From assembly GCA_959347315.1 (NCBI GenBank), contig OY365809.1:44241496-44305495 (forward strand): a stretch of 64,000 nucleotides of DNA. The letters are read 5' to 3'. The DNA comes from Bimastos eiseni. Lineage: Eukaryota; Annelida; Clitellata; Crassiclitellata; Lumbricidae. Position numbers and translations under genes: made by a program. Below the pieces are notes generated by a model that saw only the letters and a program-made list of their open reading frames with translations, had not been told where the DNA came from and did not search any database. Below are positions 38,101 through 50,100 of the stretch, piece after piece; position 1 is the first letter of the stretch, and every line of letters begins with the position of its first letter.

Positions 38101-41100
38101 ATTTCAGTCAGATTTGAGTACAGAATTTTAGATTTTGTTCAGACTACTTTGAACAACCAGGATTCTGTAGCCAGATTTTAGTCAGATCTTGGTCAGATTT
38201 TAGTTAGATTAACATTCGATGTTAGTCGGACTACAAAGCCTCATAAATAAGATGGCCAGCACACCCTCCTCCTTTAGGACTGGCACTGTCGGAGTTTGAA
38301 CGCCGTGTGATTAGGTCGGGTCAACCTCTGATGCCTCCGGATCATGTAGAGGTGTTATATACATGTAAATTATTATCCATGTAAACACTGCTTTATAACA
38401 GATGATCAGCATCGCCCTCCTCCTCTCTCTCGGCTTAGGACTGGCACTATAGGAGTAGGAACCGTGTGTATATAAATTATACTATATAGGCACTATCTCA
38501 TACCAAAGATGATTGCTGTTGCCCTCTTGTTTTCTCCTGGCCCTGCTTGTGTTTCTTAGCGATGAACCTTTCTTCCCTGTGGTAGGTTCCTAGTGAGTTT
38601 CCTTGTGGACGCAAGAGGCGGAGCAATGCGGGGCTGCCGTCACTCAGGCATCCGGATCATCATTCCGCCCGGACGGGCCTGCATGCCCACGCGGGTCACG
38701 TGCAAGCTGGTGAAGAGGGAGAAGCTGCCACAACCACCCCCACTGATGGAGGGAGAGGCCCTCGCCAGTCGGGTCCTCGTCATGGGCCCCTCGGGGGCCA
38801 AGTTTCTTGGGTAGGGCCTACACTTCTGTTGCTACTGTGTGGAAAATATCTCTCATATATAAGTGTATGGAGATGGTGGTGATGATGTCTAGGATGATGA
38901 TGATGATAAGACAATGACGATGGGTGTTGCGATGATGATGATGGTTATATATAATTATGATGATGATGAGGGTAGGGTGGTTGTGGTTGTTGCCATGATT
39001 GTGATGATGATAATAATGTTGTTTCATTCGAACACCAAGGAATTGTCTGACTAAAGCTCACCTTTTCAACGTCGAATTGGACTACAAGGCTAAACAATTT
39101 GCATCGTGTAATGGTTTGCAGTAGGGATGAACTGAGTGTCAATTTCCTGCCTAGTACGAGTACAGAGTTTTATGAGTTAAGTTGTATCGAGTCAGAGTCT
39201 TAAGTTTCGAATATCTAAAGAGTCTCATTCTCTTGATTTTTATTTTGACAGTTTGCACAACTTTTATGCCTTTTTGGTTTTGTCTCAGCTTTCATTAGGA
39301 AGTAGTAATGGTTTGCAGTAGGGATGAACTGAGTGTCAATTAACTAGTAAGTGCTAATAGCTACAGTGTTTGTGTTTTTAGTTAGGTCAAATGTCATTTT
39401 GTAAATAACAAAATCCGATTTTCGTTTCAAAACATGGAATTAGAAAACAGATTTTTATTCAAACTCGGACCCATTGTTTGTCTGAATCCGAGTATTACCG
39501 AGTACTACGAAACTTAGCCGAGCCGAGTTTTGGTTCATTTCTAATTTGCAGTGCGACATTCCCTATATACCAATAAACAAATAATATATCTGATATGTTC
39601 TGTTGTTTTCAGGCCGGTCATTCTCGAAGTGCCTCACTTCGCGTCGCTGCGAGGAGCGGAGCGCGAGATCACTGTGCTACGTAGCGAGAATGGGCAGACG
39701 TGGCGCGAGCACACGGATCTCGCTACATTGGATTCTATACAAAACACGTTGTGCGGCAGCTTTGAAGGTGAAGGTGATTAGTTCCGTCGGGCGCACTTGG
39801 GAGACCGGACTACGCCAGGCTTCTATTACTACTACTACATTCCTTGCCGCTACTCGCCACTGTTGTTCGATGTTGTTGTGTTGTCTGATGTCGTTGTCTC
39901 ATGTTGCATGTTTGTGTGTCGCTTCATAAATCGCTTTGCCTTGTGTGATCGATGTGATATTGTTCGGTCTGTTATCGTGTGAAACACGTAGCGCTTATCT
40001 GTTATCACATGGAACGTGTAGCGCTTATCTGTTATCGTGTGAAACATGTAACGCTTATCTGTTATCATGGAATTACGTAGAGCTTATCTATTATCATGTG
40101 AAACACATAGCGCTTGTCTGTTATCATGTGAAACATGTCTTTCGTGGCACTCTCGTGTTTGTATTTCATCCTGTCGTGTTTGTTGTAAGTTCTTGTGTCT
40201 GTTTCTTGTCAGTTTCGTTTGCTGTTGCCTGTTTTGTTCTTGGATGAGAACCTGTGTTCTCGTTTTTCATTCTCGTTCTTTTGTTGGGTTGTTGCTCTTT
40301 GTTGTAGTTGTTTGTGCCAGGTTATTCATTGTTTCTAATCATTGTTCTTTTTGGTGTTTCTACATTGTTGACATTGTTCCGTGAATGTTTGTTACTCTAT
40401 CTTATCCATTGTTCTCGTTCTTATCCATTGTTCTCGTTCTTATCCATTGTTCTTGTTCTTATCCATTGTTCTCGTTCTTATGTATTGTTCTCGTTTTTAT
40501 CCATTGTTCTCGTTCTTATGCATTGTTCTCGTTCTTATCCATTGTTCTTGTTCTTATCCATTGTTCTCATTGTTATCCATTGTTCTCGTTCTTATCCCTT
40601 GTTCTCATTGTTATCCATTGTTTTCGTTTGTGTTGTGCGTGTTCGTTGGCTGTTCCTGTGTTGCTTAGTGTTTGTTGTTTTGTATGTCGTACTTGATTGT
40701 CTTTAGTTCTCACCCGCTTTCCTCTCCTGCTTTGTTGCCTTGCAGTCCTATAGACTCTTTGGGGACAATTTCAACATACGACTGTGCTTATTACCCATTG
40801 TTTTGCAATCATGATCTTTGACCTGCTTTGTTAGTGAGTTATTTTTGCATGGCTGGTAGTGTTATATATGTTGACAGTTTTATCGTGCGTGCATCTCAAT
40901 GCGATCATTGACTGTCGCCGAAGAATGGGAGATCTAGCAGTTGGTGTGGTGGTGGTTTTTGCAGTTTGATGACACTGTGTGATAACAAAGATCATTAACG
41001 TTGCCATCCTCCTGTATGCAGGCTTCAGACTGGCACTAGCAGAGTGCAAACGGTGGAGGAGTTCCCCATGGGATTTGGCTATGGAGCGGCCTTTATCCAG

Positions 41101-44100
41101 AATTTACGGTTGCAATTGCTAAACTGTGTCATGTCTGAGATCGTGGCTGCTTATCGACTGATGATCATGTCTTATCGATATGTTTGGCTAGACTCACCTG
41201 GTGGTAACAGCGATATGTTACGAATGACAACCATTTTGTCTATTTCATGACTTAGCTTTGCTTGCTTTTATTTATTTAATTTTTTAGGATTTATGTTTCA
41301 CTGCTGCCTTTGAGTTTCTGCTGTGTGGTATATGCCAGCGATTATAGTTGTGTGTAGTTCATAGGTTCAGTACCTTATGCTTCCCACCCTTGTATGATTT
41401 AGCCTTGTGGAGGACTAATTGCACTATGAGATCTGTGCCGATGTAGACTGTGTTTCTCTACACAGAGCCATTTTAAGAAGTTTAGGTGCCTTAGGCACAA
41501 ACTCCTACCTTAAAAGTTACTCTAACCTTACAGTAACCAGAATTGTTATTAATACAGTAATAGCTTCAATTTTTATATCTTTAACTGAGCATTAGTATAT
41601 AGTTGAGAATTACCATTACCACATGCTTTTACTGTTACGAATACGAACAGAAAGCATAGTACGATCATTTGGAAATAATGGGAACGATTGGGAAGGAAGA
41701 ACCCTAAATGGACAATTGTCAAACTTGCAGGGCCATCCTTTCAATAAACACATTTATTGATTATATGTCACTATAGCTATGCTACAGAGTTTGAGAGTTA
41801 CCTAATTGTCCTGGTAGATGTACAGTGAGTTCAAGCTCCATATTTAAAGAAATGCACTTACTGCATACAACACTTCTCATTATAACATGAAATCCAATCC
41901 AGCTAGTTGTTAAATGAAGAGAATAATTTTCGAGGGAGATTTCCTGTCTGCATGATCTCGTACTGCTGTTACCTCCTCTCATTCTCTGATGAGTACAATC
42001 CTCTGCTTCTGTGTTATGTGGTTCCCTGCTTTTTGTGATGTGTAATGCTTTGTGTAATGATGCATTTAGAAAACCTGTTAGCATCCCATAAAATAGCTTA
42101 CGAACCCAACGAGTGCTTCTTTGACCACTTCCCAATTTAACTTCTCAACGTCATTGGATTTGCCTAAGCTGCTTGCAATTCTTCAACCAATCTTACATTG
42201 CTTTTCAATTTGATGTGTAAAATAACTGATGCTACTTTCCAAATTACAAATTGCCTACATTCGTTCAGTGGATTTTCATTCACTTATGCTTTTATCTCCG
42301 CATTTAAAATATTGTTTCCAGTTTTTGCTTTCTTAAATTTTCTTGTTGGGCTTCATTCCTTCCCTGCAAATAATTCACTGGACTGGACAGACACTATACA
42401 AATTAGTTGGGGCAATTAAACCATTAAATGTTTGTCATATAGATATATATTCGCTTAAAACAAACATTTTCACGATTTTTTTAACAAAAACCTGATATCA
42501 AATGCACACAAAAGCCATTGAATGAATGGTCAAGCAGCATTTCGAGCAACTAAAGGAAACTAAACTCAGTAGAAAAGAAAATCCCCGGACAAGGAAATTC
42601 CAACAGAAGTAGTCGTTAGTCGTTTCTATCTGTGACTGGCTTATTGTGTTTGTGATGGTAGTTTTGACAATATCCGTGTTTGTGATGGTCTGGCTTCGCA
42701 GTAGTTTCGAGACAATAGCCGGTGTCTTTGCAGTCCTAGTTTTCCTTCGTCTCGACCAATTCCTTTTCGTCGTTTTAGATCTGGAGAGTGCAGAGGAGCT
42801 TTACCATCGCCGCATCACGCGCATCATCACCTCGGACTTTCCCAAGTACTTCGCTATCGTGACACGCATTCGACAGGAGACTTCCGTTGTCAGCCAGAAG
42901 GGAGGAATCATCAGTTCGACCGTAGTACCTCAGGTTCAGACAGTCTTCCCACCCGGAGCTGTTACCAAGTCCATCAAACTAGGCTTACAGGTAGTCGGCC
43001 CATCGAACTGAGCTTTGAAATTTGATATGCTAAATTTTATGTGTAAAATTGATTTGTTAAATTTGATGTCTTAAATTTGATATGTAATATTTAATATGTT
43101 TAATTTGATATATATAATTTGATATGTATTATTTGATGTTAAATTTTATTTGTAAAATTTGATATGTTAAGTTTGATATGTTAAGTGTGTTCTGTTTTAA
43201 ATTTGATATGTAAAATTTGACATGTTTAATTTGATATGATAAATTTAATGTGTTAAATTTAATAAATATAATTTAATATGTTTAATTGATATGTTAGGTT
43301 TGATAACTAAAATTTGATATGTTACATTTGACATGTTAAATTTGATATGTAAAACTTGACAGTTAAATTTTTTATGTATAATTTTATTTGGTAAATTTGA
43401 AATCTTAAATTTGAAATCTTAAATTTTATATATGCTAACTTTATGTTTTTAATTTTCTTGGATACAAAACCAATTGATTGACAGATCCAAATCCTGCAAG
43501 ACTGCAAAGATCATCTCATATCCCTTCTCATTCCTTTGTCTTAGGCTCACCCTATCACCGATGAGCTCGTAGAGAAGGTCTGTGGTAACAAGGTCTCCGT
43601 CAGCCCCATCGTGACCATTGAACCGCGACGACGCAAGTTCCACCAGCCGATCACCGTGACGATTCCTCTGCCTCCGAATCTGCAGTCAGTGAAACAAGTG
43701 GAGAAGATTCCAACTCTTCGATTGCTCTGCAGCATGAACGGTGTGTGACCTCTACACTAGCGCCATCTTTGTCGCAGCTCAAACTATAAGAAAGATTCCA
43801 ACCATTCAGAAGCGCTATGCTACCAGTAATTGGTAGTAGTAATGTTTGTGCCACAGCTAAACAATCTTTTAGCGATGGATCCAGGTTTCTGTGTGGCTTC
43901 TGTAATGGTTTTTAAGTGAGTGTGTTTTCTTTGCGATTTTCAGGAGTGTGTTTTGTCGCTTGTAAACTGCTGGTAGTGTCCTATCGTTACCTATTCTTAT
44001 TTTCGTTTTTACTTAGCCATTGTAAGTTTAATGTTATTATTCCACGTATAGTATCATAGGCATTTGGGAACTTCTGCTGCACAAGTTGCCCCAACCTGGC

Positions 44101-47100
44101 TGGTTTTGGTGTTGAAGGAAACCTGAGATTATGATATGATTACGATCTGTGTTTTCAGCTGCCATGGATCCGACCGAGTGGGAGGACATAACAGGAAGCA
44201 CTCCAATGACGCTCACCAACAACTGCGTCTCTTTCACGACGACTGTCTCAGCCAGGTGATCATTCCACTTACCTGTTCATTATCTTCATTGTCATTATTA
44301 CTGTAGTTAAGGATGTTTTATCAATCAATCATTCTACATGAGCTTAACATGGTGCTCCTTCAGGATGTCTACACAATTTGGACTTTCAAGAAACTTGCTC
44401 AAGTTCCCTCACAGTTGCCCTCTTGGGATTGCTAATCAATTACTTGCTTATCAAATATCTTGTAAATAGGTTATGTTTCTATCTAATCCACGAAAATCAT
44501 CATCGTATACCATAGCCTAAACTATATTTCTGATAATTTGCCTTTTTATCTGTGCCACTTAAGACTTGCAAAGACAACACTTTAGTGATATGAAATTCTT
44601 CAACAAACTCCTAGGTCAGCGCTACTTTTTCAGCTCAGAATTTCGTTTTAATTCCGAGATATGGACATTTTTAGTTCACATATTCTTGCATTCAATACCT
44701 CATTTAATCACTTTTACCATTTCTCTTTATGGACCACGTCATACGGGGACGGAGCTAAGTATGCAAATCACGCTAGGAGAAAATCCAGACAAAGGTACGA
44801 AAGCTAGTCTGCTAATGAAAGCCGGATGCTTTTCTCTTTTAGATTTTGGTTGATAAACTCCGACAACCCAAAGGAGTCCCTCATGAATGGAAACAATCTG
44901 TATGCGGAAGCAATAGTCGTTCCCTTCATGGCAAATTTCGTCATCTTTGCGAAGCGACTTGGTCTGCTCGACGCTCAGCTGCGTCTGTTCTGCATGACTG
45001 ACGACAAGATGGACAAGACCCTGGAAAGTCAGGAGAAGTTTGCAGAAGTCTCAAGAAGTCGCGATGTTGAGGTAGTCACGTCTGGTCTAATCTCAAGACT
45101 TCTGTGGCACCATTGTCTAATTGTAGAATGGTGATTTGTTTATCTGTTGTCATTGTTCTAATTTTAGAATAGTATTTTGTTTATCTTTAATCATTCTAAT
45201 TGTTGAAAAGTAATTTATTTTTCATTTTGATTGTAAATTAGTGTTATGTTTATAATTCTCATTTTAGAATAGTGATTTGTTTATCATTCTAATTGTACAA
45301 TGGTGATTTCTATATATATTGTTATCACTCGATTTGGCATAGGTATTGGATGGAAAGCCACAGTGGGTGGAATGCACGGGCAACTTCCTTCGCGTCCTCA
45401 AAGGGGAAGAGTCCGACAAGCAGCCCAAGATCAGCTTCCGAGCGTTCCGGGAGAACCGCCAGTCCCTCAATGTCCGCGTCCGTCACTTCGAGGATGATCC
45501 AACCGGTTCCCTGCTCTTTATGCGCGACCCACGCAGCACGAAGGAGCAGGCGCCGATCTGCAACCTGACCGTGACGCTGCCCTCCTCCTCCGATGGAACG
45601 GTCTCGACCGGTTCGACGGTCGATACGGACGAACTGCAACAGAAGCTACAGATGCTGAAGCAACTTGAGTGTAAGTGGAGATATCCGACCTTGTGACCTT
45701 GACCTAACTGGCACTATTGACCTTGACCGGGTTGATGTTTTGACCTTGACCTCGTTGATGTGTTTCCCTTGATCTACTTGATGTGTTGACCTTGACCTAA
45801 TTGATGTATTGACTTTGCTTTGACTTAGTTGATGTATGGTTCTTGACCAAGTTGCTGTATTACCTTGATGATATCAAAATCCTAACCTTGACTCAACTGG
45901 CGATGTGATCTTGATCTAGTTGATGTCTTGATCTTGACATAGGTGATGTATTGACCTTAACCTAGTTGATGCATTGACTCTTGACCTAGTTGATGTATTG
46001 ATCCTTGACCTAGTTGTCTACACAATATTGACCTTGTGGTATCGATACCAACTATCAGTAAACTTGAGACCGTTCTTTTCAGCCGTGCTGGGGTCGGTAG
46101 TACTCCTGAGTAATAGCCTTCAAGGGGCGCTATATAAATTGTCGGAATTAATGCATTCGTGGGTTGTCGTGTGTGTGTCTAGTGCCGGAGGAGGAGCTTA
46201 TTTCGAAGGCGGAGCTTCGCCTGACTGACATTGCCGAATACCTGACTGACGACTGGGTTCCTTTGGCGAAACAGCTGCGTCTCACTCCAGAGGACATCGA
46301 CAGAATCGAGAAGGAATACACGTATGTCGTTGAACAGGTGCGTTATTCTCAATTACATCCAGTCCAATCTTTCGAATGTGAATTCCTGTTGAAATATGTT
46401 GCTGTTAATGTTTCTCAAAGTTTTGGACATGGTGTTTGCAAGAAATTTTGTGTGCGCACCATTTTATTAATGGTTTACACATTTTTGGCGCAGGTTGAGC
46501 CGAATGCGATGGTAGCTAAATTAGGTCATAATAATTATGATATTATCTCAAAGTCTATGGTGAAACGTTCTGGTAACCTTAGAAAAGTCCCTTGTCACAG
46601 GATAAAGGCCAAGGAACCTAAGTTTCTGAACTATCGAGCCATAATCTCATAAAGAGAAATCGTGACTCACTGTTTTTGCAAGAAAATTTTTGTTCGCACA
46701 CTTATTTCTTGTGTGCGCTGGCTCCACAGCTTAGAGGGAACATTGGTTGCTTTGTTGCGACGTTGAGCACGTCATTTGCCGTTAAATACTCTGTGCCATG
46801 TTTTGTGAATGAAGGAGGAGGACAATGCTGATGATCTTTATTATCGCACAGTGTCACTGAATTGAAACTGCTGGTATGCATTGCCATTTGATTACCTCTT
46901 AATGTGACTGTATTCGGCATTTTTATTTATCTGTCTTCGCAGGCGTTGGTGATGCTCCACACTTGGATCGAGAGGGAGAAGGATGCTGCCTCTGGTAATG
47001 CCCTTGAGCGCGCCCTCCGATCGATCGGACGCCTGGACATCATCGCCAAGTGCATCTACGCAGTCGAAGAAGTGACTGACATCAAGGAGAAGCAGGCAGC

Positions 47101-50100
47101 CAAGGTCTACCTTGACTCAGGTCTGAGCAGTCATCTATCCACATGTTTGCTCATTCATCTATTCATTCTAAAAAATATATTGTGCCCCTCAAGAAGTCTA
47201 CTAAGAGGTGCTCTCAGCCCAGCCACGACTGAAAGAAATGGTTTTATCAGTTCACAAAAAGTAGAAAGATATGAACACCCAAGGTCAATTCAGCATAGAC
47301 CTGTTACAGTACTCATATTTCTTTTTGCTGATCAAGCTGATATCAAGTTAACTCATTCATTCATTTTAACATTTATATAGCACCTTCTCAAGAAGTTCAC
47401 TCGGAGGCACTCCCGGCCCAGCCACGGCAGTACAAATCAGTCTTAAGCAGCTTGTAAAACAGAGGTGCAGTTTTACTCCTTAGCAACAGTCACATATCTA
47501 AGTAGAGTGTGCTCCAACGGGTCAACGATTGAAGAACAATGCTCTAAAGCTGACAACGTTTTTCCGCAAAGTCCTGTTGAACCCATGTCACATCCCTTCC
47601 CTCCCTCCCTTCTTCCACCTAAGATCACCTCTTGTGACATGCGATCTTGGCCACTTGACCTCATCCTACCTAGAGTTGATTGCCTTTACCAAGAGAACTT
47701 TGGTCATTCAACTATCATATGATTTCATTTCAAATTGTTGCTATTATTTATACCTCATGTAAACTATTGTACATTTTGCTGTTTGTCTAATAAAGAATAT
47801 TCTTACTAAACCTATTCTTTCTCTCATCAGGTGATCCAGATGGGATAAATGGAGAACTCGATCTTGACCAACAGAATGGCTATCACGATGAACTGAGTGG
47901 TAAGGATCTGTCCAAGTTTCAATTCACAGAAATCATTAACATCCTGCTTAAATTCTATTTCCTTGTGGGAGCGGAGATTTTTCGGTCTATGGTGTATTGT
48001 GTAATGAATAGCCTTCCCAAAACAATAAGATCTCCTTATGGTTGGTTCATTTGCTTTTTAACGACACTGTGTCATCATAACAAGGACGGCTGATGTTGCC
48101 ATCCTCCTTTCTCCAGGTTAAGCTATTTTATCTTAACAGCACACTTGTACATGTATATCCGAAAATTCATTTTTTTAACTTCCTTGTTATGAATTTATTT
48201 TCCAGTTGAAACAATCTTTGGATCGGAATGTCCCCATGCTTGTTGTATCATAATTCGTTCTACAACGAAGAATGTTTTAACTAGTTACTCTTGTACATTC
48301 ATTGAAAGCATTTATGTGGCGCCTCTTTAGAACAGACTCGCTCCCAAGCCGGCCCCAGCAGATACGTTGTTGTTAAGAACACAGGAGCCACCATAACCGG
48401 TTCAAAGGATGAACCGGTTGAGGTACGGGTTATTCTGTGAACTGGGTTATTCTGTGAACCTGATCGAAGTGCGTTGTAGTTGTTGTCTATCAGACAACGG
48501 ATGTTGTGCTGTTGTCTAGTTGTTGTTGTCTTGTTGTTCTCACCATTCAGTGATGTGTCTGTGTTACCTTGTGTGCTAGACATGTGCGAGACTAAAGGGG
48601 CTATATAAATGTCCCAATGTGTGTGACCTATTTGTTGTTGTTTAGGTTCTGTGTGCCACAGGATTCGTGTTGTTACTGTTAATGACTTGTTGTCTATTTA
48701 GTAATTAATTAACTACCGTACTAAACGTGGACTTAACGCTCGGGTTGTTGTTTGTTGTGTTGTGCTACATTCGTGGTTAAAGTTTACGTGTAATTTATTT
48801 CATAATCAGTTAGTAATTGGTGAGTTTACTGAGTTTACATTTCTTTTATTGTTTTTGTGGTTTAAAGTTCATGTGATTGTTGTTCAGTCCGTCTTCCGAC
48901 ATTGCGTAGGCGCACATCGCAAGCCAGTGGTGATTCAGACTTCACTGTTATACTAATGTCCAAAGTACCAGATACTTATGCGGCCCGAATCTGCACACAT
49001 GCATAATTGTATAGTAATCAGACGTGACGACTGTGTCATGGGCCCACGTGTATGGCGGATTTTAAAACGGTTGTAACGCCAGTCCAGCTTTGGGCCCAAA
49101 GCCGGACTTCATAGGCTGATTTTTGAGACTACGGGAAAATGGCGTGTATGAACGACCCGTTGGTCCCAAACTTGCTAGTTAGAGACTTGAATGGGCATGA
49201 GAAAACCCTGCATCAATAGCTCGCGCAATTATGGCTAGTTGCGCATGCGCAGGCTATTTATAGGCTATTTTCAGATTTGATCTGGCAAAGAAATTTATTA
49301 TGCTCATTGTTTTAATTAACAGATGATTTTGTTAAAACACAAATCTTGCTGTTGTCGCAATATTACTCCTGGGCAAAAATTACTATACTTAGATGAAGAT
49401 TGCCTTACTCGACTATTCTCTCTAACTTGCATGTGGAGAAAAGTTAGCTCGACCATTGCAAGCTCAAGGCCGTGTGTTCGGCGATGCGATGTTTACTAGT
49501 GTTAAAACTCCAGATTAAACGAAGATCATCGTTATTGTTATCATTTTGTGACAGTGAAAACGTAAAACATAATTAAGTTTATCGTCCGACAATAGCAGAG
49601 TGAACAATGATCTCTCTTAAACCCTCCTTGAAGTCTGAAACTTCATCGAAGTGGACCAATCGAGACGGCGGCCGCCATTCTATGAAGCCTGACTAGTGAA
49701 TTTACGCCTGCCTGCCAGGGTTTTAGAGGACTTGGGCGTCTCCAAGAATCTCCATACACGCTGATCTAGTTCTCTAGTCGGGTTTACAGCGAAAACTGGT
49801 CAAGACTTGAACTTCCGACTGACTAAAAGAGATTCATACACGTGGCTCCTGTTCTCTAAAAATAATATCTGGAAATCACAAACACTAACGTAATCAGATA
49901 TAACTGATAGTAGCAGTGCAACATGACTGTGACCTGGTGTCCTAAATCTTGTGATTTGATTCTAGTCAAATCCTGGAACTTCGGTAGTGCCATTATTTCA
50001 TGCATAACCGATCGGACCACCTGCATCTTGTGCCATTCTTCAGATACCGTGAAGCGCGAACAGATAAAAACGATTTCTCAAGTGGAAGCGTCCGCTGCTC

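Larger units (their letters stand above)
38811..39612. other. Intron with inverted repeat copy and MITE
   Basis: Contains a GAT-rich microsatellite (38,870-38,965), the 103-bp repeat copy 2 (38,972-39,074) and a hAT-like MITE (39,122-39,543) that ends about 70 bp before the next acceptor. Confidence 0.75.
39768..42778. other. 3.0-kb intron with minisatellites
   Basis: Holds a 30-bp minisatellite (39,967-40,140), a 19-bp minisatellite (40,385-40,640) and an inverted copy of the GTGCCAGTCC repeat (40,965-41,045). From 41,050 to 42,778 it is mostly unique AT-rich sequence. Open frames at 41,782-42,135 (-) and 42,198-42,419 (+) have no recognisable similarity. Confidence 0.65.

Noticed and set aside
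40308..40706. Overlapping 95-132-codon open frames
   Set aside because: All three + frames are open because of a 19-bp stop-free minisatellite.
43322..43507. - strand open frame rich in I, K and N
   Set aside because: Translation of the AT-rich ~15-bp minisatellite.
46338..46652. Extension of the death-domain exon past 46,337
   Set aside because: The frame stays open by chance; the next exon at 46,943 continues the death domain exactly from the donor at 46,337.
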